Positions 27,761 through 35,852 of a stretch of DNA of 64,000 bases are shown here, piece after piece. The position numbers and the translations under genes are program-made. Under the pieces are notes generated by a model. The model was not told the origin of the DNA, did not search any database, and saw only the letters and a list, made by a program, of their open reading frames with translations. Numbering within the stretch: the first letter of the stretch is position 1; every line of letters starts with the position of its first letter. Source of the DNA: Verrucomicrobiia bacterium. GTDB taxonomy: Bacteria > Verrucomicrobiota > Verrucomicrobiia > Opitutales > Opitutaceae. The stretch is taken from positions 1 through 64,000 of the forward strand of contig WYBX01000112.1 in NCBI GenBank assembly GCA_011525695.1. The letters are read 5' to 3'.

Positions 27761-27931
27761 CTGATCCCGACCCGACTCTTGGTACTTTGGTGCCGCCGAT
27801 CGTCGAATGCATCCGCCTCTGCAAACTCGCGCGCAGCGCGGAAACAGCAGCCCGACCGCAAATCGCGACCAGTTGCCCCTGCAACGGTGCGTATGATAGC
27901 GGCCCCCGACTGCAGGTCTGACGGGCTGCTA

Positions 27932-29929
27932 CTAATCGAGAAACGGCGTGTACTCCGGCACGAGGTTCTTCAGCAGCGCCTTGAGCTGGTTCGAATCGAA
28001 TTCGTACAGCCGCTGCTCGAGTTCCTGCACGCCGGATTCACTGAACATCGCGTGGCTGACGAACCGCATGATCCGGGGATGCTCCGTCGGCTGGTGCTCC
28101 TCGGTCTGGTGCTGCAATTCCTCGAAAAGCTTCTCCCCCGGTTTCAGCCCCGTGAATGCGATCTCGATGTCCTCCCCCGGCTGGAATCCGCTCAGGATGA
28201 TCATCTGGCGGGCGAGATCGACGATCTTCACGGGCTGTCCCATATCGAGGACGAAGATCTCGCCGCCCTTCCCGAGCACGAAACTCTGCAGCACCAACCC
28301 GACCGCCTCGGGGATGGTCATGAAGTAGCGCGTGACATCGGGATGCGTCACGGTGACGGGGCCGCCCAGCGCGATTTGCCGCTTGAAGATCGGGACCACG
28401 CTGCCGGACGAGCCCAGCACATTGCCGAACCTGACTGCCATGAATTTGGTGCTGGTCGGGCTCACCGGCGAAACCAGCCGGCTTCCCGGCGCCGGAATCG
28501 GCACGCCGTCAAACGCCGTGCCCTTTCCTGCCAGCTCCTGGGCCGCGGCCGCCCGCAGCCGGATGTCGTCCTGGGTGGCGGCGATCGCCAGCAGCTGGAT
28601 TTCCGCCAGTCGCTTCGTCGCCCCCATCACGCTCGTCGGGTTGATTGCCTTGTCCGTCGAGATCAGCACGAAGGCCTCGATCCCATGCGCCGCGGCGAGC
28701 TGGGCGAGCTGGCGGGTGCCGAGGACGTTGTTCCGGATCGCCTCCGCCGGCTGCCGCTCCATCAGGAACACATGCTTGTGCGCCGCCGCGTGGAACACCA
28801 CCGCCGGTTCGTAACGGGTAAAAATGTAGTCCATCCGTTCGCGGTCCAGGATGTCGCCGACGAGCGCCACCGCCATCGTCCCGAAACCGAGCTCGTTCAT
28901 CTCCTGCTCGATGATGAAGAGTGCGCCCTCCGACTGCTCGACCATCAACAGTCGCCGGGGATTGAGCGCCGCGATCTGCCGGCAGAGCTCGCCGCCGATG
29001 CTCCCGCCCGCCCCGGTCACCAGGATCACCCGGTTCTCGATCAATTCGCGCATCCCGGCCGAATCGAGGTTCACCGCGTCGCGCCCGAGCAAATCCTGGA
29101 CCTCCACCGGACGGATCCGGCTGACCTTGACGCGGCCTGCGGCCAGCTCCTCGAGCGACGGCAGCGTCTCGACCTTCAGCCCCTGCTGCGTGAACAACAT
29201 CACCACCTCGCGTATCCGCTTCGCGGAGGCGGACGGCATCGCGATCACGGCCTTGGCCAGCGTCGCGAGTCCCTTCACCTCGGCGGCGACTTCCGGGGGT
29301 CCCACCACCGGAATGCCATGCACAAGCTTGCCATGCTTGGTGACATCGTCGTCGAAGAACATCACCGGCTTGAACCCGCGGGAGGGATGGGTGAGGAATT
29401 CGTTCGCGAGCGAGGCGCCGGCATCGCCCGCACCGACAATCGCAATCCGCTGCTGCTGCTGCTGCACGCCGGTGGCCGCCCGCCGCGCGCCGATAATCCG
29501 CTCGCGGTACATCCGGGCGCCCATCCGGGCGACGCAAAGCCCGCCGATGCAGAGCATGAAATCGATCAACAGCACGCCGCGCGGCGCCGCAAAGCTTCCG
29601 GTCGTGACCAGCCGCGGAAGCAGCAGCACCAGGCTTGCCCCGCTCATCGCCCAGACCAGCCGCAGCAAATCCGGAATGCTGAAATATGTCATCATGCTGC
29701 CGAGCTGGCGCGCGGCCACCAGCGCGACCAGTTTGATCCCGATCACCCAGGGCAGCAGCCGCAGCCGCTCGGCCTGGTGCTGCTCCGGCACCAGGAAGTC
29801 GAACCGGACCTCGTAGGCCAGGTGGAAGCTGGCGCTGATGATCGCGGTGTAGACCAACGCCAGAATCGCCGTGCGCCGGTTCTGGCCCGCGTCCACCACC
29901 GGGGGGGAGAAAAAGCCTAATGCGGACAT
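27932..29929 (-). CDS. Membrane-anchored UDP-sugar 4,6-dehydratase (PglF/WbpM/CapD family)
   Basis: A 665-residue protein. The N-terminus has four membrane helices (about 20-135), then a CoA-binding-like Rossmann domain (IAIVGAGDAGASLANEF), then a short-chain dehydrogenase domain with VTGAGGSIGGELCRQI (about 301-316) and the LISTDKAINPTSVMGATKR active-site region. The family removes water from UDP-GlcNAc to give the 4-keto-6-deoxy sugar used for bacillosamine or related surface sugars. With the aminotransferase and sugar transferase upstream it forms a PglF-E-C-like set. Its start overlaps the transferase stop by 13 bp. Confidence 0.92.
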   Translation of the reverse strand: MSALGFFSPPVVDAGQNRRTAILALVYTAIISASFHLAYEVRFDFLVPEQHQAERLRLLPWVIGIKLVALVAARQLGSMMTYFSIPDLLRLVWAMSGASLVLLLPRLVTTGSFAAPRGVLLIDFMLCIGGLCVARMGARMYRERIIGARRAATGVQQQQQRIAIVGAGDAGASLANEFLTHPSRGFKPVMFFDDDVTKHGKLVHGIPVVGPPEVAAEVKGLATLAKAVIAMPSASAKRIREVVMLFTQQGLKVETLPSLEELAAGRVKVSRIRPVEVQDLLGRDAVNLDSAGMRELIENRVILVTGAGGSIGGELCRQIAALNPRRLLMVEQSEGALFIIEQEMNELGFGTMAVALVGDILDRERMDYIFTRYEPAVVFHAAAHKHVFLMERQPAEAIRNNVLGTRQLAQLAAAHGIEAFVLISTDKAINPTSVMGATKRLAEIQLLAIAATQDDIRLRAAAAQELAGKGTAFDGVPIPAPGSRLVSPVSPTSTKFMAVRFGNVLGSSGSVVPIFKRQIALGGPVTVTHPDVTRYFMTIPEAVGLVLQSFVLGKGGEIFVLDMGQPVKIVDLARQMIILSGFQPGEDIEIAFTGLKPGEKLFEELQHQTEEHQPTEHPRIMRFVSHAMFSESGVQELEQRLYEFDSNQLKALLKNLVPEYTPFLD

Positions 29930-30543
29930 GGAGCGGCGGGCTTGGTGTTGGCGCGACCCGGGTTGAACTCTGGCATGGTGGCGTCACCGGCGGCGCTTAT
30001 ACCGGTGCGGCCAACGACGAGCTTGAAGGTAAGGAACAGGATTTTCAGATCGAGCCAGAAACTCCGCTCCTCCACGTAACGGACGTCCCATTCGAACTTT
30101 TCCTCCCATGACAGCGCGTTGCGCCCCATCGCCTGGGCCAGCCCCGTGATCCCGGGGCGCACCTCGTGGCGCCGCGCCTGCCGCGGCGAGTAGCGTTCGA
30201 GGTACTGGACGAGCAGCGGTCGCGGGCCGACCAGGCTCATGTCGCCGCGCAGCACGTTCAGCAACTCGGGCAGTTCGTCGAGCGACGTGGCGCGGAGCCA
30301 GCGGCCGAATCCGGTCAACCGTTCACGATCGGGCAGCAGGGCTCCGGCGGCATCGCGGCGATCGGTCATTGTCCGGAACTTGATCATCTCGAAAATCCGC
30401 GCGTTGCGGCCCGGCCGGGCCTGCCGGAAGAAAACCGGCCGGCCGAGCTTCAGCCGTACCAGGATCGCAACGAGGGCGAAGACCGGGAGCCAGAGGGGCG
30501 CGGTGAGAAGCACGGCCAGGAGATCGAAGGTGCGCTTGGACAA
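29917..30543 (-). CDS. Undecaprenyl-phosphate sugar phosphotransferase (PglC-like)
   Basis: A 208-residue bacterial sugar transferase. One N-terminal hydrophobic segment (about 8-30) is followed by the catalytic domain: FRQARPGRNARIFEMIKFRTM, then SLDELPELLNVLRGDMSLVGPRP and GITGLAQAMGRN. It moves a phospho-sugar from UDP-sugar to undecaprenyl phosphate at the inner membrane face. The short, single-helix form matches PglC rather than WcaJ. Together with the dehydratase and aminotransferase it should load a diamino- or amino-deoxy-sugar onto the lipid carrier. Confidence 0.92.
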   Translation of the reverse strand: MSKRTFDLLAVLLTAPLWLPVFALVAILVRLKLGRPVFFRQARPGRNARIFEMIKFRTMTDRRDAAGALLPDRERLTGFGRWLRATSLDELPELLNVLRGDMSLVGPRPLLVQYLERYSPRQARRHEVRPGITGLAQAMGRNALSWEEKFEWDVRYVEERSFWLDLKILFLTFKLVVGRTGISAAGDATMPEFNPGRANTKPAAPCPH

Positions 30544-30554
30544 GGGGGAAGCCA

Positions 30555-30575
30555 GTTATTGGTTATCAGCTATAA
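30555..30575. repeat. Short run of 7-bp repeats at the 3' end of the aminotransferase gene
   Basis: Three successive heptamers GTTATTG, GTTATCA, GCTATAA. The aminotransferase stop codon (30570-30572) lies within the third unit, and the transferase gene starts at 30543. The units belong to the same AGKTNTC-type family as the arrays at 31210-31311 and 34427-35032. Confidence 0.6.
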
Positions 30576-31850
30576 TCCCCCCACCCTCCTCACCACGTCC
30601 ACCACACGCGCGAGGTCCGCCTCGGCCAGATTCGAACCGGAGGGCAGGCAAAGCCCGCGATTGAAGAGGTCTTCGGCCACGTCCCCGCCGAAGCGATCGC
30701 AGTGCGCGAATACGGGCTGCCGGTGCATCGGTTTCCATACCGGCCGCGCCTCGATGTTTTCCGCTGCCAGCGCCATCCGAACCGCCTCGCGGTCGAAGCC
30801 AAACCGCGCCGGATCGATCAGGATGCAAGTCAGCCAGCGCGTGCTGCGTCCCCACGGCGCCTCGGGCATGAACTCGATCCCCGGCAAATCCGAGAATGCC
30901 TGCTGATAAAATGCGCAGTTCCGCCGCCGCGCCTCGACCCGCGCCTCGAGCACGCGCAACTGGCCGCGGCCGATCCCGGCCAGCACATTGCTCATCCGGT
31001 AATTGTAGCCGATCTCGGAATGCTCGTAATGCGGCGCCGGATCCCGCGCCTGCGTCGCCAGGAACCGCGCCTTCCGAATCAACGTCTCGTCCTCCGAGAC
31101 CAGCATCCCGCCGCCGGAGGTCGTGATGATCTTGTTCCCATTGAAGGAAAAGATCCCCATCCGGCCAATGGTGCCCGGGGATATGCTCACGCGGGGCGTG
31201 GGAGCACCGGTTATCGGTTCCTGGTTATCAGTTACAAGTTCCCGGCTACGAGGACTTCTCGAACCACCTGCTTGAGCAGCCCCCAATGACTGATCACCAG
31301 CAATTGATAACTGCGGCGCTTGCGCCGCCGTGAAATACCGCGCCCCCAGCGCCTCCGCCGCATCCTCGATCAGCACCACCCCGTAGCGTTCGCACAACTC
31401 CGCCACGGCAGCGATGTTCGCGCACTGGCCGTAAAGGTGCACCAGGATGACGGCCGCCGGCAGGATTCCCCCGGCCGCGCGACTGGCCAGCGCCGCCTCG
31501 AGCAGCGAGGGATCCATGTTCCAACTCAAACGCTCGCTGTCGATGAAGACCGGCCTGCCACCCTCGTAGACGATCGGGTTCACGCTCGCGCTGAAGGTCA
31601 GCGTCGAGCAGAAGACCTCGGCGCCCGGCTTCAACCCCGCCAGCTTGAGCGCCAGATGCAGCGCCGCCGTCCCGGACGAAAGCGCCGCCGCATGCCGGGA
31701 GCCCACCACGGCACAAAACTCCTGTTCAAACGCATCCACCTGCGGGCCGAGCGGGGCAATCCAGTTGGTCGCAAAAGCTTCCCGCACGAATTCGAACTCG
31801 TCCGTCCCCATGTGGGGCGAGGAGAGATAGATCCGCGGAGATTTGCTCAT
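30570..31850 (-). CDS. DegT/DnrJ/EryC1-family sugar aminotransferase with a repeat-derived insert
   Basis: A 426-residue PLP enzyme that would aminate the 4-keto sugar made by the PglF-like dehydratase (PglE role). Family motifs: ALSSGTAALHLAL (57-69), VLIEDAAEALGARY (159-172) and the PLP lysine Lys240 in FSFNGNKIITTSGGG. Between ARYFT and GTIGRMG, where relatives have only a few residues, there is an extra ~50-residue stretch (about 175-224), poor in hydrophobic order. DNA 31210-31311, which encodes much of it, consists of 7-bp repeats in inverted arrangement. The insert precedes the active-site lysine, so activity may be retained or lost. Confidence 0.9.
   Translation of the reverse strand: MSKSPRIYLSSPHMGTDEFEFVREAFATNWIAPLGPQVDAFEQEFCAVVGSRHAAALSSGTAALHLALKLAGLKPGAEVFCSTLTFSASVNPIVYEGGRPVFIDSERLSWNMDPSLLEAALASRAAGGILPAAVILVHLYGQCANIAAVAELCERYGVVLIEDAAEALGARYFTAAQAPQLSIAGDQSLGAAQAGGSRSPRSRELVTDNQEPITGAPTPRVSISPGTIGRMGIFSFNGNKIITTSGGGMLVSEDETLIRKARFLATQARDPAPHYEHSEIGYNYRMSNVLAGIGRGQLRVLEARVEARRRNCAFYQQAFSDLPGIEFMPEAPWGRSTRWLTCILIDPARFGFDREAVRMALAAENIEARPVWKPMHRQPVFAHCDRFGGDVAEDLFNRGLCLPSGSNLAEADLARVVDVVRRVGGL
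31210..31311. repeat. Inverted 7-bp repeat element inserted in frame in the aminotransferase gene
   Basis: Left arm 31210-31244: five heptamers GTTATCG, GTTCCTG, GTTATCA, GTTACAA, GTTCCCG. A 39-bp centre follows (31245-31283). Right arm 31284-31311: four heptamers that read, on the minus strand, GTTATCA, ATTGCTG, GTGATCA, GTCATTG. The arms are therefore inverted copies of one 7-bp family. The element maps to the extra protein segment of the aminotransferase. Confidence 0.8.
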
Positions 31851-31981
31851 GTGGGGCCGGGAGTTCTACCGGTGCCGGCGGCTGATGCAAGCATGAGGCA
31901 TTTCCAGCTTTCCGGACGAATGAAAATCCCACGGGGCAAGGAACTAACGAAATGCTGAACCGCTCAGCAGGATGCCTTCCC

Positions 31982-32075
31982 GAAAATGCCGCAGGCATTT
32001 TCAATTAGCCTGTCGGATGCGTCGGTCTCACATTCGGCATCGTCACGTCGAACAGCCGTAAGACCGACAGGCTAA
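31982..32075. terminator. Tandem hairpins downstream of cysN
   Basis: One inverted repeat has perfect 12-bp arms TTAGCCTGTCGG (32005-32016) and CCGACAGGCTAA (32064-32075); the right arm covers the cysN stop codon. A second, tight hairpin GAAAATGCC-GCA-GGCATTTTC (31982-32002) follows in the direction of cysN transcription and ends in a T-rich 3' arm. Together they should terminate cysN transcripts before the aminotransferase gene. The rest of the 221-bp gap shows nothing else. Confidence 0.65.
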
Positions 32076-33361
32076 AGCAGCATCCCGGCCCCGACCGTGG
32101 CATGCGTGAACTCGTCGATCAGGATGAAGCTGCCGGTCGTCCGGTTCCGCCGGTAGCTGTCGTAAAACAACGGCGTGCCGGTCCGCAGGTGCAGCCGGCC
32201 GATGTCGTTCAGCCCGATCCGCAGATCCCCCTCCTTCCGATGAAGCGTCGCGACATCCACCTTGTAGCGGACCTCCTTGATCACACAGCGCAGTTCGCGC
32301 GTCGTGTGACGCATCAGGTACCTGCCACCCGGCCGGAGGTCGGTTTCCGAAAACCAGCAGACCATCGCCTCCAGATCACGGCCGGATGAGGGCCGGTTGT
32401 GCCGTTTCGCAATCAGGTCTCCCCGGCTGAGATCGATCTCGTCGGCCAGCGTCACCTCGACCGACATCGGCGTGAAGGCCTCGGCGACCGGGCACCCGAG
32501 CGAGGTGATCGCCTTGATCCTCGTGGTCTGCCCGCCCGGCAGCACCACGATTTCGTCGCCCGGCTTGAATACTCCGCCCGCGATCCGCCCGGCAAAGCCG
32601 CGATAGTCGTGATGGCGATCGTCATTCGGCCGAATCACCGTCTGCACCGGCAGCCGGGCATCGATGTGGTTCGCGTCGCTTCCGATATAGAGCGTCTCGA
32701 GCGTGTAAAGCAGCGGACCGCCTTCATACCATCCCATCCGCCGCGAGCGTTCCACCACGTTGTCGCCGTGCAGTGCCGAGAGGGGGATGAACTTGATGTC
32801 CGGCGACTCCAGCCGGGAGGCGAACTCCTGGAATTGCGCGACGACCTCGCGATAGCGGGTCTCGGACCAGTCCACGAGATCCATCTTGTTGATCGCGATC
32901 ACGAGGTGGGGAATCCGGAGCAGCGAGGCGATGAAGCTGTGCCGGCAGGTCTGCTCGATCACGCCCTTGCGGGCATCCACCAGAATCACCGCGGCGTTCG
33001 CGGTCGAGGCGCCGGTGACCATGTTCCGGGTGTACTGGGTGTGACCGGGAGTGTCGGCGATGATGAACCGGCGGCAGGGAGTGGCGAAGTAACGGTAGGC
33101 CACATCGATCGTGATGCCCTGTTCGCGCTCGGCGCGGAGGCCGTCGGTGAGCAGCGCCAAATTGAGATGTTCCTCGCCCCGCTGGCTCGTGGCTCGCTCA
33201 ATCGCCGTCAGCTGGTCCTCGAGGATGGCCCGGGAGTCGTAAAGCAGCCGGCCGATGAGCGTGGATTTGCCGTCATCGACGCTGCCCGCCGTGGTGAAGC
33301 GCAGCAGTTCGGTGCCGCCGGGAGGGAACAGCGATGGTTGGTTATTGCCGGCCGTCTTCAT
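32072..33361 (-). CDS. cysN: Sulfate adenylyltransferase subunit 1 (GTPase)
   Basis: The GTPase subunit of ATP sulfurylase, which with CysD makes adenosine 5'-phosphosulfate. The 429-residue protein has all GTP-binding motifs: GSVDDGKS (26-33), DTPGH (103-107) and NKMD (158-161), then an EF-Tu-like beta-barrel region. It lacks the C-terminal APS-kinase domain found in CysNC fusions, consistent with the separate cysC upstream. The preceding gene is cysD, separated by 148 bp that hold a palindromic repeat. Confidence 0.95.
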   Translation of the reverse strand: MKTAGNNQPSLFPPGGTELLRFTTAGSVDDGKSTLIGRLLYDSRAILEDQLTAIERATSQRGEEHLNLALLTDGLRAEREQGITIDVAYRYFATPCRRFIIADTPGHTQYTRNMVTGASTANAAVILVDARKGVIEQTCRHSFIASLLRIPHLVIAINKMDLVDWSETRYREVVAQFQEFASRLESPDIKFIPLSALHGDNVVERSRRMGWYEGGPLLYTLETLYIGSDANHIDARLPVQTVIRPNDDRHHDYRGFAGRIAGGVFKPGDEIVVLPGGQTTRIKAITSLGCPVAEAFTPMSVEVTLADEIDLSRGDLIAKRHNRPSSGRDLEAMVCWFSETDLRPGGRYLMRHTTRELRCVIKEVRYKVDVATLHRKEGDLRIGLNDIGRLHLRTGTPLFYDSYRRNRTTGSFILIDEFTHATVGAGMLL

Positions 33362-33381
33362 CGTTCAGGTTCCACTCCTTC

Positions 33382-33455
33382 CGTAGGGGCGCAGTCTTGC
33401 CTGCGCCCTCCCGTGCATTCGATTCCTCCGAGCGCAGCAAGACTGCGCCCCTACG
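33382..33455. repeat. 74-bp palindromic element between cysD and cysN
   Basis: Perfect 19-bp arms CGTAGGGGCGCAGTCTTGC (33382-33400) and GCAAGACTGCGCCCCTACG (33437-33455) surround a 36-bp middle. A diverged copy lies at about 44615-44685, sharing the arms' GCGCAG and CTGCGCCCCT words and the inner CTGCGCCCT...ATTC..TCCTC order. It resembles a REP- or MITE-like palindromic unit rather than a gene-specific terminator. Confidence 0.8.
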
Positions 33456-33509
33456 TTCCGCCGATAATGCGTCATGCGGATTGATGGTCTCACAAGTTCA
33501 GCCGGTCTC

Positions 33510-34415
33510 TCAAAAGTACCCCGCCCTCTTCCGGTCCTCCATCGCCATTTCGGAACGCCGGTCGTCCACGCGCGCGCCACGCTCCGTCACCCGCGCCGCA
33601 GCGATCTCCGCGATGATTTCGCCAACCGTCCCCGCTGTGCTCTCGACCGCCCCCGTGCAGGTCATGTCCCCCACGGTCCGGAACCGCACTCTCCGGGTTT
33701 CGATTCGCTCCCCGGGGAGCAGCGCCATTCCCTCCCGCCAGCCCAGCAGCTGTCCCTCCCGTTTCACGAGCTGGCGTTCGTGACTGAAATAGATCGAGGG
33801 CACCTTCAGTTGCTCGCGCTCGATGTACTGCCAGACATCCAGCTCGGTCCAGTTCGAGAGCGGAAAGATTCGGAAATGCTCGCCGGGCCGCTTGCGCCCG
33901 TTGAAGAGGTTCCACAGTTCCGGCCGCTGGTTCTTGGGATCCCACTGGCCGAAATCGTCCCGATGCGAAAAAAAACGCTCCTTGGCGCGTGCCTTCTCCT
34001 CGTCGCGGCGCGCTCCGCCCAGGCAGGCATCGAGTTCGAACTCCTGAATCGCATCGAGCAGGGTGACGGTCTGCAGGGCGTTGCGGGACGGATTCGGACC
34101 CGATTCCTCCGTGGCCCGACCCAAGCGGATCGTGTCGGCAACGTGCCGGACGACCAGCCGCGCTCCGAGCCGGGCGACGAACGCGTCCCGGAACACGATC
34201 GTCTCCGGAAAATTATGACCGGTGTCGATGTGGAGGAAGGGAAACGGGCAGCGAGCCGGGATGAAGGCCTTCTGCGCGAGCTGCGCCAGGACGATCGAGT
34301 CCTTGCCGCCGGAGAACAACAAGGCGGAGCGTTCGAATTGCGCCGCCACCTCCCGGAGCACGAAGACCGCCTCGTTCTCCAGCTGCGCCAGATGGCTGAG
34401 GTTGTAGGAAGGCAT
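33510..34415 (-). CDS. cysD: Sulfate adenylyltransferase subunit 2
   Basis: The catalytic adenylyltransferase subunit of ATP sulfurylase. The 301-residue protein has the PP-loop SGGKDS (35-40), the HIDTGHNFPET segment, GGARRDEEKARAKER and the C-terminal RFRTVGDMTCTGAV signature. ATG 34415 is preferred; an in-frame TTG three codons upstream (34424) is possible. The upstream 7-bp repeats begin only about 12 bp from this start, so the native leader of cysD has probably been altered. Confidence 0.95.
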   Translation of the reverse strand: MPSYNLSHLAQLENEAVFVLREVAAQFERSALLFSGGKDSIVLAQLAQKAFIPARCPFPFLHIDTGHNFPETIVFRDAFVARLGARLVVRHVADTIRLGRATEESGPNPSRNALQTVTLLDAIQEFELDACLGGARRDEEKARAKERFFSHRDDFGQWDPKNQRPELWNLFNGRKRPGEHFRIFPLSNWTELDVWQYIEREQLKVPSIYFSHERQLVKREGQLLGWREGMALLPGERIETRRVRFRTVGDMTCTGAVESTAGTVGEIIAEIAAARVTERGARVDDRRSEMAMEDRKRAGYF

Positions 34416-34426
34416 TTTCTTCAAAC

Positions 34427-34525
34427 CTGAAGGCTGAGACCTGAGACCTGAGGAGAGGCTGGTCCGTACTCAAATAGGTCTCAGCCTCTAATATCAGGAT
34501 TTAAGATTCAGCTCTCAGGATTCAC
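34427..34525. repeat. 7-bp repeats on the cysD side of the four-helix-bundle gene
   Basis: 34427-34454 holds four units of the CTGAGAC type (inverted orientation). After 23 bp, 34478-34525 holds about seven degenerate units in the direct orientation (GTCTCAG, GATTTAA, GATTCAG, CTCTCAG and others, with one 1-bp deletion). The stop codon of the four-helix-bundle gene (34515-34517) lies inside these units. Confidence 0.8.
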
Positions 34526-34889
34526 GCTTCTCCTTTGTCCGCTTGCTCATCGTCACGAATATCGAAATCAGCTCCTCGGCCTCATTCCAAACCGGCTCCA
34601 CGATCTCGTGAGCAACCCCACAGTCCTCGTGCAGGAGTTCGAGCCAAAGTTGGGACTCATCGGCCTCCTGCGCGCATTGCTCAATCTTCGAAATAAACTC
34701 AACGTTGGAACGAGCACGCGATGCCTCCCGATAATTTGCTGCGACTGAGGTCCCGGAGCGCAACAGTTGCTTGCCTATGACCGCCTGTTCTTCGCGACGC
34801 TTGTTCAAGGCAATAAAAAGACGAACAATCGAGCCGGCGAACTTCTTGGTGCGGCGGCGCATTTCCGCTTTGCGTTCAGAGGTGTTCAT
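34515..34889 (-). CDS. Four-helix-bundle protein of the 23S-rRNA intervening-sequence (S23/IVS) family
   Basis: A 124-residue, helix-rich protein matching the family first seen in intervening sequences of Leptospira 23S rRNA. Key segment: LLRSGTSVAANYREASRARS (about 42-61) followed by FISKIEQCAQEADESQLWLELL. The fold is also shared with Avd, the accessory protein of diversity-generating retroelements. Its molecular role outside rRNA is unknown. It separates cysC from cysD and is embedded in 7-bp repeat arrays: the upstream array ends 3 bp before the ATG and the downstream one contains the stop codon. Low GC for the region supports recent arrival. Confidence 0.9.
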   Translation of the reverse strand: MNTSERKAEMRRRTKKFAGSIVRLFIALNKRREEQAVIGKQLLRSGTSVAANYREASRARSNVEFISKIEQCAQEADESQLWLELLHEDCGVAHEIVEPVWNEAEELISIFVTMSKRTKEKRES

Positions 34890-34892
34890 AAG

Positions 34893-35032
34893 GTCCCAGG
34901 TCTCAGGCCTCAGGTCTCAGGTCTCAGGTTTCAGGTCTCAGGTTTCAGGTGTCAGGTGTCAGGTGTCAGGCTTCAGCTTTCAGGTCTTAGGTTTCAGGCC
35001 TCAGGATTCAGGTCTCAGGCCTCCGGTTTCAG
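34893..35032. repeat. Array of twenty 7-bp repeats, consensus GTYTCAG
   Basis: Exactly 140 bp made of 20 consecutive heptamers without indels: for example GTCCCAG, GTCTCAG, GCCTCAG, GTTTCAG, three GTGTCAG in a row, CTTTCAG and GATTCAG. The last three positions (CAG) are nearly constant and the second to fourth vary. The array lies immediately upstream of the four-helix-bundle start codon and extends at its far end into the cysC coding sequence, supplying that gene's last codons and stop. Confidence 0.93.
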
Positions 35033-35630
35033 CGCGCTCAGCCCTTACATACGGCAGAACGTGTCCGTGCAGTTCCTCCAGCGAAGCCTCAGGCGCCACG
35101 CCTTCCGTCTGGATTCGGACCACGCCGTCGCCGGGAAGCGGCTCCTCGAAGCTGGAGTCGCGGCCGGTGAACTGGCTCAGTTCCCCCGCAGCCGCGCGGG
35201 CATAGAGACCCTTGGGATCGCGCCGCGCGCATTCCGCATACGAGGCCACCACCTGGAACAGCAGCAGATCCGCCGCGCCAATGATCTCCCGCGCCATCGC
35301 ACGCTGGGCGCGCAGCGGCGTGATGAAGGAGCAGATCGTGACAATCCCGGCGTCGACAAACAGCCGCGCCACCTCGGACACCCGCCGCAGATTTTCGCTC
35401 CGATCGGCATCGCTGTAGCCGAGCCCCCGGTTCAAACCGGCCCGCAGGTTGTCGCCATCGAGCAGCCGCGTGGCAAATCCCTGGGCGTGCAGCCGCGCCT
35501 CGAGTCCCGTGGCGAGCGTGCTCTTGCCGGCAGCCGAGATCCCAAACAGCCAGATCACCCGCGCCCGCTGCCGGAACATCTCTTCCTTCGCGCTGCGGCT
35601 GACAGAATCCATGGTCCCTTTCTTGTTCAT
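35001..35630 (-). CDS. cysC: Adenylylsulfate kinase
   Basis: Phosphorylates APS to PAPS. About 209 residues, with Walker A GISAAGKST (30-38), LLDGDNLRAGLN, and the FVDAGIVTICSFITPLRAQR region; the usual phospho-serine position in FISP is Thr here (FITP). The last nine residues (201-209, ETGGLRPES) and the stop are encoded by the 7-bp repeat array, so the native C-terminus has been replaced or extended. Start: ATG 35630, or ATG 35612, which has a better ribosome-binding sequence (AAAGGGA). The long open frame continuing to 36896 is antisense to the neighbouring gene. Confidence 0.9.
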   Translation of the reverse strand: MNKKGTMDSVSRSAKEEMFRQRARVIWLFGISAAGKSTLATGLEARLHAQGFATRLLDGDNLRAGLNRGLGYSDADRSENLRRVSEVARLFVDAGIVTICSFITPLRAQRAMAREIIGAADLLLFQVVASYAECARRDPKGLYARAAAGELSQFTGRDSSFEEPLPGDGVVRIQTEGVAPEASLEELHGHVLPYVRAERAETGGLRPES

Positions 35631-35852
35631 CCGCGCCAAGTGTCGATGTTGTTCTGGAGGCTGGAGGCGCCTGCCTGCGGGATCTCCCAAGCTACGCGGA
35701 GGATCGGACAACCCATGCGTTGTAGGCATCTCTGCCCTGCGCGAAAATCGCCGCATGTTATTCAGCCCGCAGATCAGGGCTGAGCATCCTGCGGAAACCC
35801 ACAGGAGTGCGCGCGGCTTTCCCACGTCCGTACCCTCAATGAAATTCACTCC

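Noticed and set aside
27560..29920. Long plus-strand open frame opposite the PglF-like gene
   Set aside because: It is antisense to a clearly conserved protein and has Arg/His/Asp-rich, non-protein-like composition.
34515..34889. 23S rRNA intervening sequence
   Set aside because: The protein family fits, but the flanks are cysC and cysD; no rRNA sequence is seen.
34427..35032. Diversity-generating retroelement
   Set aside because: The four-helix-bundle protein resembles Avd in fold, but there is no reverse transcriptase, template repeat or variable repeat nearby.
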